From Pleurodeles waltl (taxonomy: Eukaryota; Chordata; Amphibia; Caudata; Salamandridae), in contig NC_090447.1 in the NCBI RefSeq assembly GCF_031143425.1, forward strand, positions 131,087,106-131,151,105: a stretch of DNA of 64,000 nt, given 5' to 3'. The notes below the pieces were generated by a model. The model saw only the letters and a list, made by a program, of their open reading frames with translations, did not search any database and was not told the origin of the DNA. A program made the position numbers and the translations under genes. Shown in pieces: positions 1 to 11,787 of this stretch; the stretch's first letter is position 1; each line of letters begins with the position of its first letter.

Positions 1-932
1 AGTGTCAGCTCCTCTCTCCCATGAAGCCCTCCCTCCCTCCTATGTAGCCCATGAAGACTCATCAGGATATGCAGGACACACCTCAGGTCCCTTTTTGTCA
101 CTGTTTATAGGGAATCCACAAACATCTCAACTGGCAGTCTGACCCAGACCTGAATTCAGTAGCCAGGCAGAAGAACAGAATGCTTAAGCAAGAGACCATT
201 TTTTTCTAAAAGTAGCATTTTCAAGCAGACAATCTAAAAAACAACTTTATCAAAAGTTGTATTTTTAAATTGTGAGTTCAGAGACGCCAAACTCCAAGTC
301 TCTATCTGTTCCCAATGGGAATCTACACTTGATAGATATTTAAAGGCAATCCCCATGTTAACCTATGGGGGAGATAGGCCTTTCAATAATGCAAACCGAA
401 TTTAACAGTATTTCACTGTAAGGACATGTAAAGCATATCAGTACATGTCCCACCTTTTAAATACAATACACACTGTCCATGGGGCTACCTAAGGCCTACC
501 TTAGGGGTGACTTCCATGTAGTAAAAGGGAAAGTTTGGACCTGGCAAGTGCACACTTGCCAGGTCGAATTGGCAATGCACAGGTGTACACACAGACACTG
601 TAGTGGCAGGTCTGAGACATGTTGACCTGTCTACTCATGTGGGCGGCACAATCAGTGTAGCAGGTCCACTAGTAGCATTTGATTTACAGGCCCGTCCACC
701 TCTAGTGCACTTTTCTAGGAACGAACTAGTAAATCAAATATGCCAACCAGGGATAAACAATCATAATCACAATTTACACAGGGAGCACTTGCACTTTAGC
801 ACTAGTCAGCAGTGGTAAAGTGCCCAGAGTACCAAAAAAACAGCAAAAACTAAATCTGACACACAGTCAAAAATACAAGAAGCAGATGCAAAAAGATAGG
901 GAAAAACCATGCCAAGGAAGGCAGGTCTAACA
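1..932 (-). mobile_element. LTR, 5' part, cut by window edge
   Basis: On the minus strand this reads as the start of a long LTR, beginning TGTTAGACCTGCC at 932 and running off the left edge. The same blocks recur in the LTR copies at 21600-22693, 22694-23171 and 33832-34108, including the 'cactttaccactgctaac' type block and the 'gcatttgatttacaggcc' type block. No coding domain is visible. Whether it is a solo LTR or the 5' LTR of a full element cannot be told from this window. Confidence 0.75.
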
Positions 933-1034
933 GCCAGGATCAACAAAAACTCACTAGTAGGCTGCAGACCTTTCAGAACTTGGTGGCCAGAATCACTCTC
1001 AACCTCTCATGCTGTACTCACACCTAAATGAGCT

Positions 1035-1455
1035 CTAACCGCTCCCCATTCACAAATGAGCACAATTTAAACTTCTCATCCACACCTTTAAGGCACTGCA
1101 TAACAATGGTTCAGAATAACTCAACAGTTGCATCTGCTTTCACATACCTTCCAAACACCTTTGCTCATCTGCACTCCTACTTGCACAAAACCCATGCATA
1201 CGGAAAACCAGATCTGGCAGCTGAGCCTTCTCCTATATTGCTCCTAAAGGATGGAAGACCTGCCTCTACACATAAGAGCCTCCTCCAAACTTCTTGATTT
1301 CTGCAAGAAGCTAAAAACCTGTCTTTTTGGAATAATCCCATTAACCCTAAGTGTGGTTAGACTCCCACCTGCTCTAAGACAGCACACCCTGCTGGGGGGG
1401 ATAGCGCGGGGGGGAGAGTGCGCTCTATAAATCTGTGTAACATAACTTAACAATT
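1035..1455 (+). mobile_element. LINE 3' tail fragment (CR1/L2-like)
   Basis: The stretch ends in 'gcgctctataaatctgtgta', similar to the 'tatatagcgc' 3' tail of the LINE fragment at 39822-40337. Just before it, a plus-strand frame around 1293-1345 reads DFCKKLKTCLF, which resembles the extreme C-terminus of CR1/L2-type LINE proteins. Everything upstream of the C-terminus is missing, as in a 5'-truncated insertion. The family call rests on this short resemblance only. Confidence 0.45.
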
Positions 1456-1693
1456 GTGTACTTGTTAGGTTTTCAGGACTACAAGCTCCTATATGTATCC
1501 CTCAAACGTGTATTATCTGTAAATAGATAAGAAACATGGACTGGGCTGCACACTGCAGGTGTCTTCTTGAATGTGCTAGTCAATAAAACATTCCAAGATA
1601 ATCACAAAGAAAAGAAAACATTTCTTTACATGGGAAAGTAGAAAAAGGACAATGCATTTATTAATTAGAACTCCAGCTGACCTAGAAATACAA

Positions 1694-2398
1694 GGCCCAA
1701 TTCAGAAAGGTAAAGTTAGACCAATAGACCAAAAGTATAATTTTACTACTTTGGGTATTCACAAAAGTAAAGTTAGACCGAAAGTCTAACTTAGACCAAA
1801 AGTCTGACTTTTCGGTATTCACAAAGATAAAGTCAGAGCAATAGAACAAAAGTCTGACTTTGCTACTTTTTGGTATTCACAAAGGTAAAGTTACACAAAA
1901 AGTCTAACTTAGATCAAAAGTCTAACTTGGGAAATATGTCTAACTTTACTACTTAATGCTATTCACAAAGGAAAGTTAGACCAAAAGTCTAACTTTACTG
2001 GTAGTAAAGTTAGACAAAAAGTCTAACTTTGCTAGTAATATAGTTAGACTTTATACTAGTAGTAGTGTTAGACATTTTGGGCCTTATTACAACTTTGAAG
2101 GATGGTGTTAATCCGTCCCAAATGTGACGGATATACCACCTACCGTATTACGAGTTCTATAGGATATAATAGACTCGTAATACAGTAGGTGGTATATCCG
2201 TCACATTTGGGACGGATTAACACCGTCCTCCAAAGTTGTAATAAGGCCCTTTGTCTAAGCTAGTCTTTTGGTCTAACTTTACCTTTGTGAACACTTAAAA
2301 GTAGTAAAGTTAGACCTTTGGTCAAACTTTACCTCTGCAAAAACCGAAAAGTACTAAAGTTAGACTTTTGGTCTTACTTTACCTTTTTAAATAGGGCC
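1694..2398. mobile_element. MITE built of tandem 'gtaaagttagacc' repeats
   Basis: The ends are inverted repeats (GGCCCAATTCAGAAAGGTAAAG on the left, GGCCCTATTTAAAAAGGTAAAG read inward from the right), flanked by CAA at 1691-1693 and 2399-2401. Both arms are diverged tandem copies of a unit containing 'aaagttagaccaaaagtc' and 'ggtattcacaaa', in opposite orientation on the two sides of the centre. No coding capacity. A second MITE (2079-2249) sits at the centre. Confidence 0.75.
2079..2249. mobile_element. Palindromic 171-bp MITE nested in the repeat MITE
   Basis: This is a nearly perfect hairpin from GGGCCTTATTACAACTTT to its complement, flanked by TTT on both sides (2076-2078, 2250-2252). 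The end sequence and 3-bp duplication resemble those of the large Harbinger-type copies (GGCCCTCATTACAACC), so it is probably a minimal non-autonomous relative. Confidence 0.8.
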
Positions 2399-2401
2399 CA
2401 A

Positions 2402-2968
2402 AATGTTCATGCAACACAAAACAAGATGGGAAAAAAAATAAAAATAAAAATAGCCATTTTGAAATTCAGGTCTGCATTAGCTATAGATCATTTTTAATGT
2501 GAATGAATATGATTTCTTTCTACAAACAGTATTAGCATATCTATTGTGTAATGTACTGTTGATGCAAAGCATTTAATATAAAAGAAATCTTGAACTTTTT
2601 CTATTATCTTCATAAATTGTGGACTTTCTCCAAATAGTATCATGCCAGATGTGTGTTAAATTGTTTCCTTCAAGAATGTAGAGTACATAAATTTAGATCC
2701 TTAAAAGGCGGATTACATTTCCAATTCTATATCTGGCTGGAGCATCTTTAAAATATGTTCTTACCTTATATTTTGTAATTTTATGTTGCCCATTTATAGG
2801 ATCTTTTAATGGTCATTCCAATTTGTTGTTTGTTATTTTTCCTCTTATGGTGGGACACCCCACAAAGCATCTCACAGTCCTTTGCTCTATTTTTCCCTGC
2901 TTCCACAACACTTATCTCTTGTAAGAAATGTTGTTTCTTTCATCATTGAAACACCTGCTGCACCACAC
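2402..2968. other. AT-rich stretch, nothing recognised
   Basis: No open frame, hairpin or repeat that I can tie to other parts of the window. Base composition is AT-rich with short A and T runs. Confidence 0.5.
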
Positions 2969-2971
2969 TAA

Positions 2972-3513
2972 GCGGCATATTTATAGGTCCCTTGCGCACC
3001 TTGCGCCACATTAACGTAATTTATTTTGACATTACTGTGGCCCAACAAGGCCAACATCCCTGTGCCGTATGTAGAGTGGCACAATGCATGCACTGCGCCA
3101 CTCTGTAACCCTTTGCACTACATTATGCCTGCACCAGGCATAATGCATGCAAAGGAAGCGTTCCTCCGTTAGGGAAGCCGGTAAAATAGTGCAAGGAAAT
3201 CTATCGAATTTCCTTGCACCATTTACTACTGCACTTTTAATACCTGCTCAAGAGCAGGTGTTAAAAGGGGGCTTCCATTCTTTGGAATGGCCCCTATGTA
3301 CTCTGCAGGAGAAGTGCCCATATTTTGGCGCTACTCCTGCAGAGTACATCAGTAGCATCATAAAAAATGACACTATTGCCCCCTACCCTGTGCCATGGTG
3401 CACTGTACAGTATTTTAAATATGGTGCACACATGGTGGTGGTGGGGGGTTCTATAGGGTGCAGGGAGAGTGGCGCTGCACTCTGTGCAGCACCACTTTCT
3501 ATAAATCTGCCCC
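2972..3513. mobile_element. 542-bp MITE with TAA target duplication
   Basis: Ends GCGGCATATTTATAGG and, read inward from the right, GGGGCAGATTTATAG are inverted repeats flanked by TAA (2969-2971, 3514-3516). The interior holds several short hairpins, including one around 'ctgcaggagaag...ctcctgcagag' (3304-3345). Related sequence occurs at 5110-5420. The duplication fits the TWA preference of PIF/Harbinger, so a non-autonomous Harbinger is likely. Confidence 0.75.
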
Positions 3514-3516
3514 TAA

Positions 3517-4259
3517 TTCTCATGCATTTTTAGTGTATGCATTGGACTGGCACATGTAGATTGTGCTGGCCTCCTCATACTGTGATAGTCCACCAAAGTA
3601 AAATATATGCTGCAGGCATATTATTGGCACACAGTGGTAATGGTAGTGGAAGTAATACATTAGTGGTTTCTTGCTGATCCCTAGGACTGGGTTAATTTTA
3701 ACCAGTCCAGTTTGGGCACAATTATAATGGTGTTATAAGTTCATGGTTTGTTCCAGTCATTTATCCCTCTGCTCAGGAAGGCACCAAGAATCTTTCCAGG
3801 AGGCTGCAGATTCCTCTACATTCAGTTCCTCCCAGGCTCAGAAAGCAGAATCTAAGGAAGATTCAGCTCACATGAGACCAGAGACTTTATATTTTCTTGT
3901 GACAGGTAAAAGGCTATCTACTTACACTTACCAACATTTCTTCACTCGGGTACCTAGTCAAGTAGATCTTGGTGTACAGAAACATTATGTCCAGGGCCCA
4001 AAGATTTGCTGAGAAGCCCAGGGCCAGCACTGCAAATATTGAGGGTGCCAAATATCAAGGCTACATAGTCTTGATTCCAACTCATGTCTCTTTCATTTGC
4101 CACAAGACACTCCCAGCTCCTTTAGTTCCCTTTCAGCTGATTGATTCTCATTCCTGCTTTCTCCCTTTGTCACTAATGTTCCATCTTTCTCTTGCGCTTT
4201 CATTCCCCCTTTTGTGTTTTTCTCTCACTTATTCTGGGCGAAAGTCTAATAAAATCAAA
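3517..4259. other. No feature recognised
   Basis: Open frames here are short, lack family motifs and lack codon structure that persists. I see no inverted-repeat borders. Confidence 0.5.
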
Positions 4260-4487
4260 TGAAGTGCTGTTCTGCAAAAGGAACACCCACCCACCACCCA
4301 TGGAAACACATCTCTGTAATGCAGCAACTTTTGCCGGGTTACATTACTCAATAATTGAAAAGCCATGCAGGGCCACACAAGGTGGCCTTGTGTGGCTTTA
4401 TAAATCTCACTTAAGGTTTGCGTCTCTTCTGCCCCACGTTGCATAGTGCAAGAGCGATGCAAACCAGGCCATAAATATGGCCCACTG
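4260..4487. repeat. MITE-like fragment
   Basis: It contains the small hairpin 'gccacacaaggtggccttgtgtggc' core (about 4371-4398) and ends in 'ccataaatatggccc', a terminus type also seen at 6370-6385. Complete borders are not visible. Confidence 0.4.
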
Positions 4488-4708
4488 TTCCTTCATAGCT
4501 AGATGTGCACAATAGATATCATGTACACACATACTATTCTCCATACCTGACTGCAATGACATACAAGAGATCGAAGAAAGATGAAGAATGTTTTTAAAAA
4601 TATTTCTTTACATGTTGTATACAAACACAAAATGATGATGGACGGAGTGCTGAAACCTTCCAAACACTCACCCCCAGTCATAGATCTGGGTTTAATCCAT
4701 TGTTTTTT

Positions 4709-5075
4709 TGCTCACCATGCCACCCCAGTTTGGACCCAACCATATGCAAATCAGTCTTGACCCTCTTCCTCATGTGAACAGTCCAGCCCAAACTGCCAGA
4801 CCAAGTCCTCCCTGGACCAGAAACAAGTATACTGGTATTGATTGCAAGGTATCACCCTTCATCAGCCAGGCTAGCTTGAATCCAGTGGCACAGTGAGCAT
4901 GGGACCCACGTCTGGGCATACCCTTCCCACTTAGTGCACCTTTAGCAACACATGTGAAGAGTCCAGCCTGAACTGCCAGGCCAAGTCCTCCCTGGACCAG
5001 AAACAAGCATCATGGTACAGGTTTCAGGGCATCTGGGTATGCAAGGTAAGAGTTTCAGGGCAAAAAGCCATGCAG
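4709..5075. repeat. Dispersed repeat with internal direct duplication
   Basis: The block containing 'gccaagtcctccctggacca' occurs twice in tandem, near 4785-4830 and 4963-5008. Sequence around it ('caccatgccacc...agtttggacc', 'gtctgggcatacccctccca' type) recurs at 7190-7422 and 15490-15730. Non-coding. Confidence 0.6.
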
Positions 5076-5109
5076 AACTGGTGCAGTGAAATTTACATTT
5101 CACAGTGTC

Positions 5110-5420
5110 ATTCTGTGACTTCATTGTGTCAAACTTTTAACGCCTGCTCAGAGCATGCGTTAAACTGACGTAGGGCTCTTTAACATGGGAGCTTTCCTTG
5201 AACCACTGGAGTAGCATCATTTTTTGGACGCTAGTCCAGCAATGCTTGAGTTTTGCGTCACAGATGCATCAGAATTTCTGACACACCTATGGAAACGTGT
5301 GCCATGGAACCCTGTATTTTTAATATAATGCATCTATGGCGTTGTTAGGGGGTGGCAGGGCCGTGCAAAAAATCTGACACATTGGAGCCAATACGTCAGA
5401 TTCTTGAAAATGAGGCCCAA
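5110..5420. repeat. Fragment of the 2972-3513 MITE family
   Basis: It shares the block 'ttttaacgcctgctcagagca...gttaaa' with 'ttttaatacctgctcaagag...gttaaa' at 3236-3264, followed by similar flanking sequence. It ends 'aaaatgaggccca'. No duplication identified. Confidence 0.5.
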
Positions 5421-6035
5421 TATTCTCGGACCACACCGCTCCACCTCATGATGGGAGAATACTCAGCAGGGGCTACAGCTGTGCAAAGTGAGAGCTTTGC
5501 TTGGTTGAATGCTGCACTGTATGCACAGTAGATTGGGGGTGCATGGTTCATGCAGCAGGTATAGCCTTACTGGGCAGACATACTTGGCCTGGAGCAGGAT
5601 CGTCTGAAATACTTTAACATTGAAGTGGAGAGAGGCTAGTAATGTGTAATTTAAAAAAAAGAAAATTATACAAAATTTTTGCAATTGATGCAGAGTCCGC
5701 AAACTACTGCAGAAGATCCAACAAGTCCAGGAAATTCATACTTTGAGCAAGTCTTTGAGCTATGGAATGGCACCTAACATGTGTGTGCAATTTTCATAGT
5801 TCACAAATACTTTAGGAGTCCACAAATTATGGCAGCATGGGTCTTCATAGTTAGCTAACTCTGTACAGACAATGGAATTACTTTGCAGACCCTGTGCAAC
5901 AATCCACATTTTTAGTCATTGATGCCATTAAATATGTCATTAGTGATGCTATTTGTGGAGACATAGGCAGCACATGATGGGAACATGAATTATATTTGTA
6001 AACATGGGACTGTGCCAAAACCTTAAACCTCAACA
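5421..6035. other. No feature recognised
   Basis: No supported gene, hairpin border or repeat match inside the window. Confidence 0.5.
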
Positions 6036-6039
6036 TGGG

Positions 6040-6385
6040 AGGTGCAATGAGAAATATTTCTCCTTGTTGTTTCACCTTTCTATGTGTTCTGCATTTTACA
6101 GCACACATAGAAAGAAGAAAAAGCCTTCCAGGATTGTTTTTGGGTGGGAAAGTGCCCCTTCCTGCACAGAAACAATCCAGCCTGCACCACAGACACCCTT
6201 GCACCATTAAAAGGGTGCCTGCATTGGCACTAGGTTGCCAAAACAGCACCAAGGCAGTGGAAAAAGACAGGGATGTGCTGTATACTATAGATATGGCACT
6301 TTCCTGCCCTTTCCCTTTGATGCAGGGCAGTGCAGCAAGGTGACTTGCACTGCCCTGAGCCACAATGTCCATAAATATGGGCCTA
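6040..6385. repeat. Fragment of the 52985-54214 MITE family
   Basis: The block 'ctatgtgttctgcatttta...agcacacatagaaagaag' followed by a 'gattgttt...gtgccccttcctgcac' block matches 53280-53400 in order and orientation. It ends 'ccataaatatgggcc'. Borders are incomplete. Confidence 0.55.
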
Positions 6386-7189
6386 AGTGTGTTTTTAATC
6401 ATATACTGTATCCAACAGCTACTTACATCCAGGATGTAAGGGTAACTCAAAGTATCTGGCCTCTAGCAAACCCTGAACCCAATCCCCCATGGTTAGGAAA
6501 CACCCAATGTGTATGTCAAAAATGCACAGAGGGATTTTGACACAGGGCCTGGCCATTATCTGAATGCTGAGGGGATTGGATGCAGGGCTTGGCCTTCAGC
6601 CAGGTCCAGCGTCCAACCCAGTGCAAAGGTTGGCCACAGCACGTAACCTTTAAGTTGCTCTTGGCTACCAACCCATGCTCCACATGACTTTAACAAAATG
6701 CAGCAGTAGTTTCCTGCAAGGTTTAACCACCTTGGCTGTCATCATCGGCCAACCATTGCAGACTCTGTTTTTAATTTTTTTGAGGATTTGCCAATCCTTT
6801 CAAAGTCTTTGCAAACCTTTACTGGTTTGTGAGCCTATGTTAGACCTCATATGTGAATCATTAACCTGGTATCTTATGTGTGGAAGCCACTATAGGGTCA
6901 GTATGTTTCAGTTAAGCGCTTTCAACATTAAGCCTAGACTCATGGGACTTCGGAATCATGCCTGGGTCAGTGAATAGAACAGCAAAACTTATGGAGTATT
7001 TTTTTTTATTTATTCATGGAGAATGTCCATTTAGCATCAGGTTGTACTCCCCATGTGTCAGGTGCAGGACATTCTTCCTGATGTCTTTTAATTCGAAGAT
7101 AAAGACTGCTGCCTCCTCTTTCCACTTCTGAATCCAGAATGTCAAGTGAAAGAGTGGAAATAATGGCAGACTGGAGGAAACATCAGCTA
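6386..7189. other. No feature recognised
   Basis: No conserved protein motif or repeat border visible. Short open frames here look random. Confidence 0.5.
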
Positions 7190-7422
7190 TTGAAGACAAT
7201 GATCCAGTGAGAACAGTCCAGTCCAAAATGCCAAGCCAGGTTATTTTTGAGCCAGAACACAAGCAACCCAGGACCAGTTCTGTACTTATTATGAGCTCAG
7301 CAGATGGGTATAGCTTGGTTCCACAGATACAGTCTGCACAGGACCCATGTCTGGGCATACCCCTCCCACTTAAAGTGATGGAAGGAATGCTTAAATTAAT
7401 CTCAGCCACTTGTAATTACTCA
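7190..7422. repeat. Host repeat of H1, left part
   Basis: Shares blocks with 4709-5075 ('acccatgtctgggcataccc'). Its last 45 bases ('ggaatgcttaaattaa' then 'ctcagccact') reappear inverted at 15745-15790, beyond the H1 insertion. H1 therefore seems to have landed in an older inverted-repeat element. The final TCA (7420-7422) is the H1 target duplication. Confidence 0.55.
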
Positions 7423-7737
7423 GGCCCTCATTACAACCCTGGCGTTCAGTGTTAAAGCGGCAGTAATACCGGCAACAGGCCTGCGGTAAAAAAAGTGGGA
7501 TCATGACCACGGGGGAAACCGCCAACACAGACAGCCACTTTAACACTCCGACCGCCACAGCGGTAGCAACAAACACCGCTGCGGTCACCGCCAACAGACA
7601 GGCGGAAGACAATGTACCGCCCACCCCATTACAACCCGCCAATCCGCCAGCTTTTCCGGGGCAGTACCAACGCCATCAAAAGCATGGCGGAAACAGTGTT
7701 TGGAAGTGAAACCACTCACCTCTCAACACTCAACGCC
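7423..7737. repeat. H1 subterminal region rich in ACCGCC/GGCGGT
   Basis: Many short copies of ACCGCC or GGCGGT lie within the first 280 bases of the terminus, as at both ends of H2 and H3. Homology to the H2/H3 right end stops near 7737 ('ctctcaacactcaacgcca'), just before where exon 1 of the transposase would lie. These words are candidate sites for the element's own Myb/SANT-like or transposase proteins (inference). Confidence 0.6.
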
Positions 7738-7954
7738 ATACATTGTCCTTTCCAATTGTCCATGGGTCACTGGGCCAAAAAGCATGGGCCAAGCCCACAC
7801 TTGACTCCTGCCTGAATATGGAGAGAACACTGCAGGGGCATCAGGTCGAAAACACACAGGCACCTCAGGGGGGTGGGGAAGGGGGGGCAGCTCAGCCAGA
7901 AGATGGAATAACGCCACAGCTCCTCGAGGGGGCTCCATGCCCACAGCGATCTTG

Positions 7955-8345
7955 TAGGGAGTGCAAGGCCACAGTCTCTCAAGTGGGTGGTTTGCCCACT
8001 GCTTGGTCCTGGGGAGTGCAAGGCCACAGTCTCTCAAGTGGGTGGTCTGCCCACTGCTTGGTCCTGGGGAGTGCAAAGCCAAAGTCTCTCAAGTGGGTGG
8101 TTGTCCCACTGCTTGGTCCTGGGGAGTGCAAGTCCACAGTCTCTCAAGTGGATGGCTTCTTTCACTGGTTCTGGAGGGGGCTTAGTGCCCAATGTGCTTC
8201 ATCCTGCCAAGGATAGGGTGAGTGGATGCCTTTCTCCACTGGTTCTGGATGGGGCTTGGTGCCCAGTGTCCTTCATCCTGCCAAGGAGGGGCTGAGTGGA
8301 TGCATATTTCCACTGGTTCTGGAGGGGGCCTTGTGCCGAGTGATG
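7955..8345. repeat. H1 minisatellites: ~55-bp and ~74-bp units
   Basis: Four tandem copies of a ~55-bp unit ('gagtgcaaggccacagtct...') run from about 7959 to 8150, then about 2.5 copies of a ~74-bp unit ('ccactggttctgg...cttcatcctgcc'). The same two units occur at the matching end of H2 and H3 with different copy numbers. Non-coding tail of the element. Confidence 0.8.
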
Positions 8346-8463
8346 CAGCACGTGGGGTGTGGCAGTTCACATTCCCTCACCTGGGTTCCTGAAGCACGAG
8401 ATTTGCAGGGACTTTGTTGCATGATAGTCCATGGAGGCAGGACTAGACTTCATCCTGCAGCGC

Positions 8464-11363
8464 CTAAGGCTGCAAACTGGTGGTAGTGCCGGTGCTGGTA
8501 GTGGTGCTGCCAGTGTTGGTGGGAGGCTCCACCCTGTCTCCTGCAGCCTTGGACGGCCACCCACTGGGGCTGCTGGTGCTGGTAGTAGTCCTACTGTCAG
8601 CGGTGCAGGTGGCGGTGCTTGAGGCGGTGCTTGCAGAGAGGCTGCTGGCGGTGCTGGCCATGGTGCAGGTGCCGGTGCTGCCAGTGGTGGAGGTAGGCCC
8701 CAGCCCTTCTCCTGCAGCCTCAGACGGCTGCCCACTGGGGATGCTGCTGCTGACAGTAGTGGTGGCAGTGGCGGTGCAGGTGGTGGTGCAGGCGGCGGTG
8801 CAGGTGGCAGTGCCTGTGGTGGGGCTGCTGGCAGTGCTGCCCACGGTGCAAGTGGTGGGGCTGGCTGGTCTGCTGGTGGGCACTAGGCCTTCACCTGCAG
8901 CCTCTGACAGCTGAAGTGCCTTGCCTTGGGTTTTCTGCCCCTTCCTCACCTTGGCAGATGCTGTGGTGACCTTGGCTCTGGCAGCTGGAGTTTTGGAGGA
9001 GGCCTTGCTGGGTGGGTCGTGCTCCTTGCTCTTGCTGCATGTTGTCCCCTTCTTCACCTTGGCAGGTGGTGGAATGGTTTGGTCCTTTGCAGGGGTTGGT
9101 GGCACACTGGCTGGCCTGACGGGTGACCCCTTTGAGCCTATGGGAGTTGCAGGTACCACAGTGGACGCCGACTTGGTGGCTGAGGTGCTGGCCTGGGTTC
9201 TGGACACCCTGGCCCGAGGGTAAGGACGGGGTTCGGGGTAGGGAACAGGTCAATGTTTGCCAGGAAAAGCTTTTTAGACACACTGGGGAGGGAAGAGGGG
9301 GAGGGTTTGGGAGTGGAGGAAGAGGGAGGGGTGGTAGGAGGTGTCTGCTGAGTTTGGGTGAAGGTGCATGTGCTGGATGCTATTGTGAGGTGGATGGCTG
9401 TTTGGTGGGTGGGTGCTTGCATTTGTGTACTTTGGGAGGAGGCGTCACAGACACACTGGGAGAGGACAGAGGGGACGTGTGCATGGATGTGGGGGTGGTG
9501 ACTGCCAGTAAGGGGTGAGTAGTGATGGGCATGCTGGTGAATGAGGTATTGGATGAGGATGTAGTGCATGCAGGTGTGAGTGGAGACAATACTGGGAGGG
9601 AGGTGGACGAGGAGGAGGAGGGGACACAGTGGAGGCAGTGGATGTTGGTGTGTCTGCATGGGTATGGTGCTTGTGTGAGTGCCTGTGGGATGATGTGTGG
9701 TGCTTGTGTTTGCCTGAGCCACTTCTGTGTGTTGATTTCAGTGAATGCTGGTCTGAAGGGGTGCTTGGGATAGGCTGGGGTTGAGGGGATTGGGACTGGG
9801 TAGAGGAAGTTGGAGGGGGAGGCTAGACACAGGGACAATGGCTGCCATCAGTGCGGAGGCCAGAGCCTGAAATGTTCTCTGTTGGGCCGCCACACAGAGT
9901 GAATGCCTTCCAGGTATGCAGTTGTTTGTTGCAAATGCCTCTTGACACCCTGCATGACATTCAGAATGGTTGACTGCCCAACAGTGAGGGATCTCAGGAG
10001 GTCAATAGCCTCCTCACTGAGGGAAGCAGGGCTGACTGGGGCAGGGCTTGAGGTGCCTGGAGCAAAGGAGATGCCCACCTTCCTGGGTGAGCGGGCACGG
10101 GAAACACGCTGAGGGGCTGCTGGGAGGGCGGTGTTGGTAGGGAGGGTGGCAGCTGTACCTGTTGTTGGGGTAGGCACAGAGGTCTCCACCACCGCCAGGG
10201 AGCTTCCATCGGAGGAGGAGTCGCTGTCGGTGGTCTCACCTCCTGTCCTCATCGTGGTGCTCCCCTTGCCCTCCATCCCACTGGTGCCCTCATCGTCGGT
10301 GGATTCGGCCTCCAGGCCCATGTGGGATGCAGCTCCCTCCGTCGCCGGTGCCTCTGCTCCTCCACCAGATGATGCTAATGCACATAAGGACAGGGTGACA
10401 AAACAAAAAGGGAGGGGGAGACAGAGGATACACTTGGTCAATGCCAGCAAAAACACTACCATTGGCAGACACAACACACAGGAAGCATTCCTATGCCCTA
10501 GGCCATGCCCAACCAGTTACTAAGATAGTCACCAGCCCATGGGTCAGAATGCCTAACGCCATCAGCTGCACACCAGAAACCCACAGGACCCTGCCCAGTA
10601 GTAGACGCCCACTAACCCTATTGGGGTAGGAGTGCTTCAGAGCCTGCCCAACAAGGGACCTACCCTGCCATCTTACCCTGGCCTAGGGGCACCCATAGTC
10701 CACATCCCCCACCCAGGTTCCTCTCAACGCGTGCAAAGTCAGGAGTCAGATTCTGTATTCACCCCCTTGTGGCTGCTGTGATGCCTTCAAGTGCCCATCC
10801 AACTTTGGATAGGCCACAGCCAGGATGCAGAACATCAGGGGGGTCATGGTGTGACTGGCACCCCTTCCTCGTTGGGAGGCCAGCCCCAGCTAGGCCTCCG
10901 CCATCTTCTTTGCCCAGCGGCGCAGGTCCCTCCACCTCTTGTGGCAGTGGGTGCTCTGCCTTTCAAAGACCCCAATGGTCCGCACCTCCTTGGAGATGGC
11001 ACGCCAAATACCCTTTTTCTGGTGGGTGCTGACCTGCAGGGAAAAGACAGCAGGAAAGGGAATTAGTGAACCGTCTGGACCATCAGATTCATAGCCCACC
11101 AGATCCCTCCCATCCCCTGACACACATATATTGTCCACCTTACATGCTGCACTCTGGCCAGGACACCTCTGCCCCCTCCACACATGTGGCTTACATACAT
11201 AGCACTCCACACATTCATGGCCCACGCATAATGCTCACAGTGTACTCACCTGTTTGTCTGGAGGACCATAGAGTACTGTGTACTGGGGTAGGACCCCATC
11301 CCCCAGTTTCTCCAACTCTTCCGCAGTGAAGACAGGGGCCCTTTCCCCAGACACATGAGCCAT
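8464..11363 (-). pseudogene. H1 gene C: second Myb/SANT-like protein with low-complexity tail
   Basis: Three exons. Exon 1 (11363-11250, 114 nt) starts MAHVSGERAPVFTAEELEKL. Exon 2 (11033-10763, 271 nt) carries the rest of a Myb/SANT-like fold (IWRAISKEVRTIG, HKRWRDLRRW). Exon 3 starts at 10374 after CATTAG. The 114/271 lengths and the phase-1 junction are the same in H2 and H3. Exon 3 encodes a conserved helix-like block (EEAIDLLRSLTVGQSTILNV), then Pro/Ser/Thr-rich sequence and a Lys-rich segment with a Thr/Ser/Cys-rich repeat tail (8464-8900) unlike those of the other copies. Lesions: TAG at 10892-10890 where H3 has CAG, donor GTGAAT after exon 2, and frame changes near 9848. The domain fits NAIF1-like DNA-binding proteins, so a DNA-binding role in transposition is inferred. 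Confidence 0.8.
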
Positions 11364-11787
11364 GGTCGGTTCCAGGCACAGGTCACAGGAGTACTTGCAG
11401 TCCTCTCCTGTTGAAGGTCAGGTAGCAAGTGAGTGGATAGATTGAAAATGGCTTTGACGTCCGCGGCGGTGCATACCGTCACCACCGGCGTACATCACCA
11501 TTGGCCACTGGTATCCATAGGGCCCAATGATAACCAATGCAAACTTGTGTGGTAGTCATCAACTGCCTACCGCGACGGCGCGCAACGCCAGCGCAATTAC
11601 CTCATTTCCACTTGTCCCTCCTCACAGGTCAGGCATCTGCCATTTCAGGGGGGCACAGGGCATTGCACCTCACTGCGTCACAGCAGACATTGGCACAGCA
11701 ACTGATTGTCCGGTTCACATTTTGTTTCTGTAAAGTAAAGCAATAGATGTGGGAATATGACACTCTGCTCACCATTCTCTTCCATAG
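11364..11787. promoter_or_regulatory. H1 CpG-rich region between gene C and the transposase exon
   Basis: This GC- and CpG-rich interval matches 26799-27261 (H2) and 58427-58876 (H3). On the minus strand it contains 'aaagccattttcaatc' (11441-11456), equivalent to the CCGCCATTTT YY1-like word of the other copies, about 80 bases upstream of the gene C ATG. It also contains CCAATGATAACCAATG (11523-11538). It probably holds the gene C promoter. The transposase acceptor is at its right edge. Confidence 0.55.

Noticed and set aside
8464..9283. Host mucin- or collagen-like gene suggested by Thr/Ser/Gly repeats
   Set aside because: Continuous with exon 3 of gene C of H1 and located inside the transposon; repeat tail of an element gene.
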